DNA of 64,000 nucleotides from an uncultured Acetatifactor sp. (GTDB lineage Bacteria > Bacillota > Clostridia > Lachnospirales > Lachnospiraceae): the NCBI GenBank assembly GCA_910578215.1, contig CAJTPH010000016.1, positions 14,621 through 78,620 of the forward strand, written 5' to 3'. The notes under the pieces are model-generated. The model made no database searches. It had not been told where the DNA came from and saw only the letters and a list, made by a program, of their open reading frames with translations. How positions within the stretch are numbered: the stretch's first letter is position 1; each line of letters starts with the position of its first letter. The translations under genes were made by a program, and so were the position numbers. Shown piece after piece: positions 9,081-17,702 of the stretch.

Positions 9081-11078
9081 ATGAAAAGAAAATTTCTAGG
9101 GAAAAAGAGCAAAGTCATGGCACTGGCTCTTGCTGCGGCAATGGCTTTTCCTATGTTGCCGGCAAGCTCCGTACAGGCGGCTGAGGCAGGCGCTTCCATC
9201 TATACGGATGAAGCGGAGCTTCCCGCAGGCTGGTCTGTCAGCTCAGGGTCTGTTAAGGGCGTAGACGCTGATAAGGGCGGCAATACTTCCAACAAGCTTG
9301 CTTTGGCAGGCAAGGCAAAGGCGGATTATAAGCTGGCTTCCGCAGTGTCCGCAGGAAAGGTAACGCTGGAGTATGAAGTGTTCAACGAAGGCGTGGCAAA
9401 TGCAATGGTTGTTTATGACAGCGACGGCAAGGCTCTGATCAATGTCGGCGGCGCAGGCAGCGGCAACATGAATATCATGCCCGGCTATGCGGACGGCGCT
9501 GCTTCAGGCACCGAGTACGCAACCAGCGGCAAGGTATTTACATGGGTAGGCGGCAGTAAGGCAGCATGGAGAAAGGTAGCTATAGAGATCGACCTTGACA
9601 AGTCCAACAAGGACGGCGTTTTGAGCTTCACTCTTAACGTATATGAGCCCGACGGCGACTACAAGGGAAAGGATACCAAGTGGAAGCTCTTTGCGGCAGA
9701 GGATACGGAAAACGGCCAGAAGAGAGACGGACAGTTCACTCAGGCGAATACATACGTTAAGCCTTTGGGCAACAACAAGGGCGGCAATATCGTAGATGCA
9801 GGCACCCATGCAAACGGCGCTGCTACCCCTGGAATTACAAAGTTCAGCGTAGCAGGTATCCAGCTTGTATCGGCAGGCGAAGGTCCTTTCTATGACAATA
9901 TGGTTCTTACCGCAGGCGAGGCAGCTTCCGGCAACGAAAGCACTCCTGCACCCAGCGAGAATACTCCTGCGCCCAGCGCAAGTACCCCCGCTCCCAGTGC
10001 AAGCACTCCCGAACCCAGCAAGAGCACTCCTGCCCCCAGTTCTTCCGGCACGATCTCTGCAGACGGAACATATACCGTACAGAGGGGCGACACCCTTTAC
10101 GGCATTGCAAAGAAGCTTCTGGGCAACGGAAGCAGATGGATTGATATCTATGCTTTGAATTCCGCAACCATCAAGGATGCAAAGCAGATTTTTGCAGGTC
10201 AGGTACTGCATATTAACAGTGTGACAGGTTCTACCGGTCCGATCGTGCCCCTTCCTACTCCCGCACCTTCCACCGGAGATTCAACCGCTGCAGTACAGGG
10301 CGAGGTTAAGAATCTTGCAGTCTCCGCACAGGGCTCTCACGACTTCACAAAGCAGCAGAGAGTTCTGAAGGCATCTCTTACATGGGACGCAGTAAGCGGA
10401 GCTTCTTCCTATGATATTTACAGAGACGGCGCTAAGATCGGCACCGCTTCCAGCAATAAGTTTGAGGATACTGCTTATGACGTAAACGGCAAGGTTGAGT
10501 ATGCAGTAGCCGTAGCTGGATCTTCCAGCAAGACTTCTATCTCTGTAACCCAGGTTGGTTATGACATCACTCTGACTCAGGTACAGAAGGATAAGGACAA
10601 AAATGATGTAACTCCTACAGCTGCAAAGGGATACACACCCGTAGTTGTACGCGGCAAGAAAGAAGAAATCACAGGCTCTGTCTATGAGAAAGGCAAGACT
10701 GCCGGTTTTACTGTCAGTGTTGAAGGACGTTGGAGAATGAACGAGTGCTCCACACTTGGTTATACGTCAAGCGACCTGAGAGGCGGCGAAGTTCTTACTA
10801 CCAAAGACTCAGGTGTTACATTTAAGGCAGATGTTGCAAACGGCACCTATGATGTATGGGTACTGACAGGCGATCTGGATGCTAAGACCCAGGCTTCCTC
10901 CGTTATTACCGTAAACGGCGAGTCTCAGACTCTGATTGCGCCCGAGAAGGCAACGTTTACTGAGGGCAATTTCACCGCAAAGGTTACTGACGGCGTGCTT
11001 ACCATTGAGGTTAAGGGCACCGATGATCACCTTGACTGGGGCAGACTGAACGCAATTATCATCACTTCTACCAAGTAG
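9081..11078 (+). CDS. Secreted LysM / FN3-like modular surface protein
   Basis: The protein has 665 residues. A signal peptide (MKRKFLGKKSKVMALALAAA then PASSVQAAEA) is followed by a beta-rich N-terminal domain (about 38-290), a Thr/Pro/Ser linker of repeated TPAPS units (about 293-325) and one LysM module (YTVQRGDTLYGIAKKLLG, about 330-380). Next come an FN3-like domain (LTWDAVSGASSYDIYRDG, about 405-490) and a C-terminal domain with GTYDVWVLTGD, a pattern seen in pectin-active esterases and lyases. LysM should tether it to peptidoglycan while the other domains meet polysaccharide or host ligand (inference). Codons are strongly biased (AAG, AAC, GCA, GGC) compared with neighbours, suggesting high expression. 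No enzyme active site was recognised. Confidence 0.85.
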   Translation: MKRKFLGKKSKVMALALAAAMAFPMLPASSVQAAEAGASIYTDEAELPAGWSVSSGSVKGVDADKGGNTSNKLALAGKAKADYKLASAVSAGKVTLEYEVFNEGVANAMVVYDSDGKALINVGGAGSGNMNIMPGYADGAASGTEYATSGKVFTWVGGSKAAWRKVAIEIDLDKSNKDGVLSFTLNVYEPDGDYKGKDTKWKLFAAEDTENGQKRDGQFTQANTYVKPLGNNKGGNIVDAGTHANGAATPGITKFSVAGIQLVSAGEGPFYDNMVLTAGEAASGNESTPAPSENTPAPSASTPAPSASTPEPSKSTPAPSSSGTISADGTYTVQRGDTLYGIAKKLLGNGSRWIDIYALNSATIKDAKQIFAGQVLHINSVTGSTGPIVPLPTPAPSTGDSTAAVQGEVKNLAVSAQGSHDFTKQQRVLKASLTWDAVSGASSYDIYRDGAKIGTASSNKFEDTAYDVNGKVEYAVAVAGSSSKTSISVTQVGYDITLTQVQKDKDKNDVTPTAAKGYTPVVVRGKKEEITGSVYEKGKTAGFTVSVEGRWRMNECSTLGYTSSDLRGGEVLTTKDSGVTFKADVANGTYDVWVLTGDLDAKTQASSVITVNGESQTLIAPEKATFTEGNFTAKVTDGVLTIEVKGTDDHLDWGRLNAIIITSTK

Positions 11079-11155
11079 GATGATTTTGCCTGCAGCCTGG
11101 CGGTAATATGCAGTCAGGCATAAAGAAGTATCAAATAAAGCAATATAAACAAAGA

Positions 11156-11194
11156 GCGTCTGCTCTCCTGTTTCGGCGGGAGGCGGACGCTTTT
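11156..11194 (+). terminator. Rho-independent terminator of the LysM protein gene
   Basis: GCGTCTGC (11156-11163) pairs with GCGGACGC (11183-11190), one G-U pair, with inner TCC/GGG pairing, then TTTT. It ends 116 bp before the ECF sigma start and isolates the two units. Confidence 0.8.
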
Positions 11195-11262
11195 GAATCT
11201 TGAATGCTATGACCGGGAGCGAGAGTATCTTATTTTCGCTGCCGGTTTTATTATATAAAAAA

Positions 11263-11290
11263 TGAACCAAATATAAAGTTATGTCGAATA
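11263..11290 (+). promoter_or_regulatory. Candidate ECF-sigma promoter
   Basis: TGAACC (11263-11268), a 16-bp spacer and CGAATA (11285-11290) resemble the TGAAAC-N16-CGTA/CGTC promoters used by Firmicutes ECF factors. It lies about 30 bp before the ECF sigma start, with GAGGAGG in between, as expected for autoregulation. Confidence 0.5.
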
Positions 11291-11319
11291 TAGGGTGAAC
11301 AGGCAGAGGAGGTGAAACA

Positions 11320-11853
11320 GTGGATGCAAGAGAAATAGAAAAATGTATCGATGATTTCGGTACGGATATTTATAGATTTTGCCTGAAGCTCTGTGCGGAC
11401 AGGGCGGATGCCGAGGATTTATATCAACAAACCTTCCTGAAAGCGTTAGAAACAGAATGGACGCTTGACTGGGAGAGAAACCCGAAAGCGTTGTTTTTCT
11501 CTTTAGCTCATAATCTTTGGAAAAGCGACAGAAGAAAACAAGCACGCCGGAACAAAATTCTTCCCTGCAGCAATTTTGATGATGAAACGGAAACGGTAAT
11601 ACATTCTGAAGAAAGTATTCAAGAAGGTTATCTTGAAAAAGAATTGATTACAGAAGTCCGCCGAATCATTCAAACTCTCCCGGAAAAATTTCAAGTACCG
11701 TTGATATTATTTTACCTTTCCGATTGTCCCATAGAGCAGATAGCGGCCATAATAAAGAAACCGCCCGGTACCGTAAAAAGTCGATTGTTCAAGGGAAGAA
11801 GCTATCCGGGCTTCTATGAAAATTACCGATGTTCCGGCCCCGGAGCTGAATAG
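11320..11853 (+). CDS. ECF-type RNA polymerase sigma factor
   Basis: The protein has 177 residues, the usual size. Region 2 is seen in FGTDIYRFCLKLCADRADAEDLYQQTFLKALE, and region 4 in LPEKFQVPLILFYLSDCPIEQIAAIIKKPPGTVKSRLFKGR, the standard helix-turn-helix for the -35 element. It begins with GTG, preceded by AGAGGAGG. After KGR the last 15 residues look unlike the family. A one-base shift there would give a normal short tail whose stop codon would overlap the next ATG (ATGA at 11816), so a small deletion is likely. Genes after it encode two membrane proteins, the expected anti-sigma partners. Confidence 0.85.
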   Translation: MDAREIEKCIDDFGTDIYRFCLKLCADRADAEDLYQQTFLKALETEWTLDWERNPKALFFSLAHNLWKSDRRKQARRNKILPCSNFDDETETVIHSEESIQEGYLEKELITEVRRIIQTLPEKFQVPLILFYLSDCPIEQIAAIIKKPPGTVKSRLFKGRSYPGFYENYRCSGPGAE

Positions 11854-12142
11854 GAAGCTCAAAGCGGCTCTGTATCAACAAGAGGCCGTCCTGCGAAAAC
11901 AGCCTGTTACACATAAAATATCACTTTGGTATTTGCCGATGGTTTTAAATTTGATAACTTTTTCCTTGTTGGCTCTTTTTGCTTTGATAATGATTGAAAA
12001 TATTTATTTATCTTACTTTGCCTCCGGTATCTGCGTTTATTTTGGCGTGGCTGGTATATTGCTTACCGCAGTGGGCGTAAAAAGAGGAAACATTAAAGAG
12101 GAAATCATAATCCGCATTGAGAAAAGAGGTGTGTTGGCATGA
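11816..12142 (+). CDS. Small two-helix membrane protein, probable anti-sigma partner
   Basis: The protein has 108 residues: a charged cytoplasmic N-terminus (about 40 residues), two hydrophobic helices (around ISLWYLPMVLNLITFSLLALFALIMI and YFASGICVYFGVAGILLTAV) and a charged tail. It overlaps the sigma gene by 38 bp and the next gene by 4 bp (ATGA), so translation is coupled. Position, size and topology fit an anti-sigma factor, but no named anti-sigma domain is recognised. Confidence 0.65.
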   Translation: MKITDVPAPELNRKLKAALYQQEAVLRKQPVTHKISLWYLPMVLNLITFSLLALFALIMIENIYLSYFASGICVYFGVAGILLTAVGVKRGNIKEEIIIRIEKRGVLA

Positions 12143-13029
12143 ATAATACAAAGAAGAACAGGCTTCCGCTTTATATTGGTATCCCGGCTATCTTATTGTT
12201 GATTTTTTTACGGTTTGGCATTTATTTTATGAAAAGCCATGGCTTCAGCGGTCTTTCCAAGCTGCTCCCCGTCCTGCTTCTTTGCTTTATACTTTTTGCA
12301 TTGTGTACCGCTGTTTTCTTTGCAGCATGGGTATATCAGGATTGTAAAAGGCGAGGGGACGACCCGGTACTGTGGGCGATTGTAGTTTTTGCAGCCACAC
12401 CCTTTATGGGACTGCTGATTTACTTTCTGCGCCGTTCAGAAATCAAAACGATCTGTCCGGCCTGCGGACAACGAATTTCATTAAAGGCAAAATATTGCGA
12501 AGAATGTGGAACACATATCAAAAGGGAGGATTACAGTGTTATGGAAAAACAAGGAACGCATAACTTAAAATTCATTATTGCCGGTATTGTGAGTATGGTG
12601 CTTATGCTGGTATGCTTGACAGGATTTATCGTCAGTGCGGCCTCCGGAAAGGGTATCAACACAAATGCTGCTTCAGACGATCGAGTATGGAACTTAGGTA
12701 CAATCAGTATGAATTATAACACTTATCTGGATGATGTTTGGAAGCTGGATTTTAAGAGAGCCAGCGAAGGATTTGTGGAAGAACAAAATATGACCATTGC
12801 AGATGCAGACGCTCAGCTGCTTTATGCCGATATTTTTTGTGGGACAGTACCGGACGGAGCAACGCTTGTCTTGTGGCTGGTACAGGGAGATACGGCAAAG
12901 TCTGTCGATGTCACAAGCCTTTCCGAACCGCTGGTATATCCTTTGAACGAATTTGAAAATGGCAAAATTCACGTCAGATTGCAGATCAATGGCGTTGAAA
13001 ATACCGTTTCGGAAATTTATATTCAATAA
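12139..13029 (+). CDS. Membrane protein with zinc ribbon, third gene of the ECF operon
   Basis: The protein has 296 residues. Helices lie near 10-28, 38-60 and 72-95; the last pair (VYQDCKRRGDDPVLWAIVVF, PFMGLLIYFLRR) resembles a phospholipase-D-N-terminal-type membrane segment. A zinc ribbon follows (CPACG then CEECG), then another helix (FIIAGIVSMVLMLVCLTGFIV) and an outer domain of about 130 residues ending in a beta-rich part. The gene overlaps the previous one by ATGA. It probably senses or signals envelope state together with the sigma factor (inference from the operon). Confidence 0.65.
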   Translation: MNNTKKNRLPLYIGIPAILLLIFLRFGIYFMKSHGFSGLSKLLPVLLLCFILFALCTAVFFAAWVYQDCKRRGDDPVLWAIVVFAATPFMGLLIYFLRRSEIKTICPACGQRISLKAKYCEECGTHIKREDYSVMEKQGTHNLKFIIAGIVSMVLMLVCLTGFIVSAASGKGINTNAASDDRVWNLGTISMNYNTYLDDVWKLDFKRASEGFVEEQNMTIADADAQLLYADIFCGTVPDGATLVLWLVQGDTAKSVDVTSLSEPLVYPLNEFENGKIHVRLQINGVENTVSEIYIQ

Positions 13030-13403
13030 TCGGCAAAGCCGGTCTGGGCTGTCAACGGTTCGGATGAACGGCGCATTTAAACTGCACCCCAAAAGCTGGG
13101 TATAAAGACCCGCTGACGGAGGTGCATTTTAATTATAATTAACTAAAATATAAAATAAGTAAGGCGGTAAATAATAATACCGTCAGTGCGCTTGGTATAT
13201 ATGGAAGAAAAAGGCATTTTGGCCAGGGCAGTGAAACTCGGAAAAAAGCGTGGAGCTTGGCATGGAGCCTGCTGGGGATAAAGCCGGTTTTATCGCAATG
13301 CACATAATCAACGCAAAAATGGGCACAAATATGGGGCAGGTTCCTGATTATAACAAAGATGATAAATGACTGTCCAAATAAGTCCATTTGAGGAGGAGTC
13401 TTT
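13030..13403. other. 374-bp gap before the PTS operon
   Basis: A weak terminator-like repeat (TGCACC at 13083-13088 with GGTGCA at 13121-13126, then TTTTAATT) closes the ECF operon. Next comes an AT-rich stretch (about 13127-13165) that may hold the PTS promoter, though no clear -35/-10 pair was found. GAGGAGG at 13391-13397 is the ribosome site of the PTS gene. No antiterminator-type RNA hairpin or coding sequence was recognised. Confidence 0.4.
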
Positions 13404-15533
13404 ATGAAGGATAAAATTTTTGGCATATTACAGCGCGTGGGTCGTTCCTTTATGCTTCCGATAGCGCTTCTGCCCGTGGCGGGGCTTCTGCTTGGGATTG
13501 GAGGTTCCTTCACGAATCCAACCACCATCGAGACCTACAGGCTGGGAAGCGTGATCTATGAGGGCGGAATACTGTATACTGTCCTCGACATTATGAGCAA
13601 AACGGGAAGCGCCGTCTTTGACAACCTTGCCCTTCTGTTTGCCATGGGCGTTGCCATAGGTATGGCTAAGAAAGAAAAGGAGGTAGCGGCTCTATCCGGA
13701 GCCATCGCGTACCTTGTAATGAACACCGCCATAAGCGTGCTCATCATGGCAAAAGGCGGCGTTGAAGCAATGACGGAAAATTCAACCACATCGGCGCTGG
13801 GAATAACTACCCTGCAAATGGGTGTTTTCGGGGGTATCATAGTAGGTCTGGGAGTGGCGGCGCTGCATAACAGATTTTACAGGATCGAGCTTCCCCAGGT
13901 GCTTTCGTTTTTCGGCGGGACAAGATTTGTTCCGATTGTCTGTACGGTGGTTTATCTTATGGTGGGCATTGTGATGTTTTATCTGTGGCCGTTTGTGCAG
14001 ATGGGAATTTCAAAGCTCGGCGGTCTGGTCCTGAATTCCGGCTATATCGGAACCTGGATATACGGTATTCTGGAGCGGGCGCTTATTCCGTTTGGGCTGC
14101 ACCACGTTTTCTATATGCCGTTCTGGCAGACGGAGCTTGGCGGCTCCATGATGGTGGACGACAATATTGTCACGGGCGCACAGAATATTTTCTTTGCGGA
14201 GCTTGCCTCAAAGTCCACCGAGGTATTTTCGGTATCGGCCACCAGGTTTATGTCGGGTAAATTCCCCTTCATGATATTCGGCCTGCCTGCGGCGGCGTTT
14301 GCCATGTACAGAGCGGCACGTCCCGAAAAGAGAAAGGCTGCGGGCGGTCTGCTGCTTTCGGCGGCCCTTACGTCCATGCTCACGGGAATCACCGAGCCTC
14401 TTGAATTTACGTTTATTTTTGTGGCACCGCTTATGTATGGGGTACACTGTGTTCTCGCGGGTCTGTCCTACATGCTTATGCATTTGTTCAATGTGGGTGT
14501 GGGAATGACGTTTTCCGGCGGCGTAATAGACCTTACACTGTTTGGAATTTTGCAGGGAAATCATAAGACCAACTGGATATGGATTGTAATTGTGGGTCTG
14601 TTCTATGCGGTGGTATATTATTTTGTATTTTATTTTATGATAAAGAAAATGCATCTGGCAACTCCGGGCCGAGAGCCGGACGATATAGAACCGAAGCTTT
14701 ATCGCAGGAGCGACGTTGAGGCGGCCAGGTCCGAAAAGGCGGCGGGAAGCCCTGGCGATGTCACAAGCGCGCTGATCCTTAAAGGGCTTGGTGGGAAGGA
14801 AAACCTTTCCGATATCGACTGCTGCGCCACAAGGCTCAGAATTACGGTTACGGATATTGAGAAGGTCAGCGACAGCCTTCTTAAGGAAAGCGGCGCGTCG
14901 GGAGTTATCCACAAGGGAAACGGCGTGCAGGTTATTTACGGACCGAGGGTTTCTGTGGTAAAATCAAATCTTGAAGCGTTTATGGATTCGCCGCAGTCAA
15001 ACGACCTTGACGGTGTTCTCGGGGAGGCTCCTTCCGCGGAGAAGCCGCAGCCTCAGAAGAAAAACGCGCCGGAGAAAGCCGCCGCGATCAGGATGTACGC
15101 CCATCTCAACGGCACGGCGGTTAAGCTTGAGGACGTGGGGGACGACGTTTTCTCTCAGAAAATACTCGGTGAGGGAATTGCGGTAGAGCCCTCCGAGGGC
15201 AGGCTTTACGCGCCCTGTGACGGAGAGGTCGATTCCGTTTTCGATACTAAGCATGCGGTGAATATTCTTTCGGCGGAGGGCGTGGAGGTATTGCTCCATA
15301 TTGGCATAGATACGGTAAAGCTTGGCGGAAAATATTTTGAGTCTCATGTTTCGGACGGTCAGAAGGTGAAAAAGGGCGACCTGCTTATCACCTTTGATAT
15401 CGAAGCCATCAAAGCCGAGGGCTATAAGGTCACCACTCCGTTTATCATCGCAAACACGGACGAATATTCGGTAATTGAGCCGGCTGCGCAGGGAAAAATT
15501 ACGGCGGGCAGTGAAATATTAAAGATTATTTAA
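13404..15533 (+). CDS. PTS glucose/maltose-family transporter, IICBA
   Basis: The protein has 709 residues, with all three sugar domains in one chain. IIC (about 1-415) carries the family marks LPVAGLLLGIG, ALIPFGLHHVFYMPFWQTELGG and LTGITEPLEFTF. IIB (about 450-540) has the phospho-cysteine in DCCATRLR. IIA (about 565-705) has the phospho-histidine in EVLLHIGIDTVKLGG. It takes up and phosphorylates a hexose or disaccharide; the PFWQTELGG segment is most like glucose and maltose/alpha-glucoside transporters, and the exact sugar is uncertain. The phosphate comes from HPr and Enzyme I, encoded immediately downstream. Confidence 0.93.
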   Translation: MKDKIFGILQRVGRSFMLPIALLPVAGLLLGIGGSFTNPTTIETYRLGSVIYEGGILYTVLDIMSKTGSAVFDNLALLFAMGVAIGMAKKEKEVAALSGAIAYLVMNTAISVLIMAKGGVEAMTENSTTSALGITTLQMGVFGGIIVGLGVAALHNRFYRIELPQVLSFFGGTRFVPIVCTVVYLMVGIVMFYLWPFVQMGISKLGGLVLNSGYIGTWIYGILERALIPFGLHHVFYMPFWQTELGGSMMVDDNIVTGAQNIFFAELASKSTEVFSVSATRFMSGKFPFMIFGLPAAAFAMYRAARPEKRKAAGGLLLSAALTSMLTGITEPLEFTFIFVAPLMYGVHCVLAGLSYMLMHLFNVGVGMTFSGGVIDLTLFGILQGNHKTNWIWIVIVGLFYAVVYYFVFYFMIKKMHLATPGREPDDIEPKLYRRSDVEAARSEKAAGSPGDVTSALILKGLGGKENLSDIDCCATRLRITVTDIEKVSDSLLKESGASGVIHKGNGVQVIYGPRVSVVKSNLEAFMDSPQSNDLDGVLGEAPSAEKPQPQKKNAPEKAAAIRMYAHLNGTAVKLEDVGDDVFSQKILGEGIAVEPSEGRLYAPCDGEVDSVFDTKHAVNILSAEGVEVLLHIGIDTVKLGGKYFESHVSDGQKVKKGDLLITFDIEAIKAEGYKVTTPFIIANTDEYSVIEPAAQGKITAGSEILKII

Positions 15534-15546
15534 GGAGGAATCCATT

Positions 15547-15804
15547 ATGCAGAGCTTCAGCTACACCATTAAGGACGAAATAGGCATTCACGCAAGACCC
15601 GCAGGTCTGCTGGCAAAAAGGGCAAAGGAATTCCAAAGCGTCGTCACACTCGAAAAGGACGGCAAAACCGCCGCCGCAACAAAGCTTATGGCGATTATGG
15701 GCATGGGCGTGAAATGCGGCGACACAGTGAACGTTACCGTCGAGGGCGCTGACGAGGAAGCCGCCGCGGCGGCAATGGAGGAATTTTTTAAGGAAAACCT
15801 TTGA
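15547..15804 (+). CDS. ptsH: HPr-like phosphocarrier protein
   Basis: The protein has 85 residues. The catalytic His15 is present in GIHARPAG. Aligned without gaps to Bacillus HPr, position 46, normally the serine phosphorylated by HPr kinase, is lysine (ATKLMAIMGMG). This copy can therefore pass phosphate to sugars but should not act in Ser46-dependent catabolite repression. It lies 13 bp after the transporter and 35 bp before Enzyme I, in one operon. A second, regulatory HPr elsewhere in the genome is likely. Confidence 0.9.
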   Translation: MQSFSYTIKDEIGIHARPAGLLAKRAKEFQSVVTLEKDGKTAAATKLMAIMGMGVKCGDTVNVTVEGADEEAAAAAMEEFFKENL

Positions 15805-15839
15805 CCGCAGCTGCGAAAATCCGGCAGGGAGGTAATGCT

Positions 15840-17474
15840 ATGAAAATTTATCAGGGTAAGGGCGTTTACGGCGCGGTAGCCATCGGAAAAATATCGCTGT
15901 TCAAAAAGCCGGAAGCGGCGGTAAAGCGCGTCCGCATTGAAAATACGGACGGTGAAAAATCACGCTTTGAGCAGGCGAAGGCCGCGGCGATGGATCAATT
16001 GCAGGAAATCTATGACAAGGCGCTCAGGGAGGTGGGCGAGGCAAACGCCGCAATTTTTGAGATACACCGGATGATGCTTGACGACGACGATTACAATGAG
16101 TCGATCAACAGTATTATCGAAAGCCAGAGTGTAAACGCGGAGTATGCCGTCGCGGTGACCGCGGATAATTTTGCGGAAATGTTTTCGGCAATGGACGACG
16201 CCTATATGCAGGCCCGCGCAGCGGACGTGCGGGACATCTCCAACCGCGTTATAAACAATCTGACGGGAAATAGCTCCGTCCATGCGGGGACCGGCGAGAG
16301 GGTGATTATCTGTGCCTTCGACCTTGCTCCCAGCGAGACCGTCTCCCTCGACAAGGACAGGGTTCTTGCGTTTGTAACGGCTCACGGCTCGTCCAATTCC
16401 CACACCGCAATACTTGCCAGGAATATGAATATTCCCGCCGTCATCGGCGCGGGGGACGATTTCTTGAACGAGGTCAGGGACGGCTGCCAGGCGGTGGTGG
16501 ACGGCTTTACGGGCGAAATTTTCGTGGACCCGGATGAGGATACCTGTAAGAAATATCTTGAAAAGCAGCGTGCAGACGAGGAGAAAAAGCGCCTTTTGCA
16601 GGAGCTTAGGGGCAAGGAAAACATTACTCTTGACGGGCATAGGATAAACATTTACACCAACATCGGAAGTGTTGGGGACATCGGAAAGGTTCTCGCCAAC
16701 GACGCGGGAGGAATAGGACTTTTCCGCAGCGAATTCCTGTATCTTGAAAACAGCGATTTCCCCACCGAGGAGCAGCAGTTCGCCGCGTATAAAAAGGTGC
16801 TTGAAAGCATGGCGGGAAAAAAGGTTATCATACGCACCCTTGATATAGGCGCGGATAAGCAGTGCGATTATTTCAACCTGAAAAAGGAGGAAAATCCCGC
16901 TTTGGGGTACAGAGCCATACGGATATGCCTGACCCGTCCGGACATTTTCAGGACCCAGCTTCGGGCGTTGTACAGGGCTTCCGTGTACGGCAGCCTGGGA
17001 ATCATGTTCCCCATGATAACAAGCGTTTCCGAGGTAGAAAAAATTCTTGAAATATGCGAAGGGGTTAAGGGCGAGCTGAGAGCTCAGGGAATGGGCTATT
17101 CCGAAGGGATCGAGCTGGGAATTATGATAGAGACTCCCGCAGCCGCCGTTATCAGCGACAGGCTTGCACCGCTGGTGGACTTTTTCAGTGTGGGCACAAA
17201 CGATCTGACTCAGTACACGCTTGCCTGCGACAGACAGAACCCTGACATCGAACAGTTTGTGGATACCCACCATGAGGCGGTCCTGCGGCTCATTGAAATG
17301 AGCGCGGAGAATGCGCACAAGCACGGCGCATGGATTGGAATATGCGGTGAGCTTGGGGCGGATACCGAGCTTACGGAAAGGTTCCTGCGCATGGGCATAG
17401 ACGAATTGTCGGTATCGCCGTCCTTTGTGTTAAAGGTTCGGGAGGCGGTTAGAAAAATCGATCTGTCCAAATAG
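15840..17474 (+). CDS. ptsI: Phosphoenolpyruvate-protein phosphotransferase (PTS Enzyme I)
   Basis: The protein has 544 residues, close to the usual 550-575. The swivelling phospho-histidine domain carries HGSSNSHTAILARNMNIPAV (active His in NSHTAI). The PEP-binding barrel carries GIGLFRSEFLY, IIRTLDIGADKQ, GIMFPMI, IETPAA and the FSVGTNDLTQYTLA signature. It moves phosphate from PEP to HPr. The start MKIYQGKG was chosen because GGGAGG lies 8 nt upstream; the frame opens at 15801. Confidence 0.94.
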   Translation: MKIYQGKGVYGAVAIGKISLFKKPEAAVKRVRIENTDGEKSRFEQAKAAAMDQLQEIYDKALREVGEANAAIFEIHRMMLDDDDYNESINSIIESQSVNAEYAVAVTADNFAEMFSAMDDAYMQARAADVRDISNRVINNLTGNSSVHAGTGERVIICAFDLAPSETVSLDKDRVLAFVTAHGSSNSHTAILARNMNIPAVIGAGDDFLNEVRDGCQAVVDGFTGEIFVDPDEDTCKKYLEKQRADEEKKRLLQELRGKENITLDGHRINIYTNIGSVGDIGKVLANDAGGIGLFRSEFLYLENSDFPTEEQQFAAYKKVLESMAGKKVIIRTLDIGADKQCDYFNLKKEENPALGYRAIRICLTRPDIFRTQLRALYRASVYGSLGIMFPMITSVSEVEKILEICEGVKGELRAQGMGYSEGIELGIMIETPAAAVISDRLAPLVDFFSVGTNDLTQYTLACDRQNPDIEQFVDTHHEAVLRLIEMSAENAHKHGAWIGICGELGADTELTERFLRMGIDELSVSPSFVLKVREAVRKIDLSK

Positions 17475-17490
17475 GCTTGCAGATCCGGAG

Positions 17491-17535
17491 GCAAAAAGCC
17501 CGTGTTTTGGTGAAAGGGCTTTTTGCTTCCTTTTT
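17491..17535 (+). terminator. Terminator of the PTS operon
   Basis: GCAAAAAGCCC (17491-17501) pairs perfectly with GGGCTTTTTGC (17516-17526), followed by TTCCTTTTTC. It begins 16 bp after the Enzyme I stop. Confidence 0.9.
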
Positions 17536-17702
17536 CTTTTCTGCCCGGATTTTGGTAGAAAAAGGTTTTATAGCAATTTCCGCAGGTATTGTGTTATAAT
17601 GGTGACACGGAAAGGCGTGGCGACGGCTTTCGGGTACATATGCGCCGAAGGGTATGGGCTGACGCCTTGAAATTATATAGGCTGCGGAGGGGGAAGGTTA
17701 TT

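Noticed and set aside
13201..13281. 26-codon ORF (MEEKGILARAVKLG...) in the gap before the PTS operon
   Set aside because: There is no ribosome site before its ATG, no resemblance to a known small protein, and the reading frame is short enough to arise by chance.
15960..17324. 454-codon minus-strand ORF opposite Enzyme I
   Set aside because: It is a shadow of ptsI, whose active-site and PEP-binding motifs are continuous on the plus strand; the antisense product resembles nothing.
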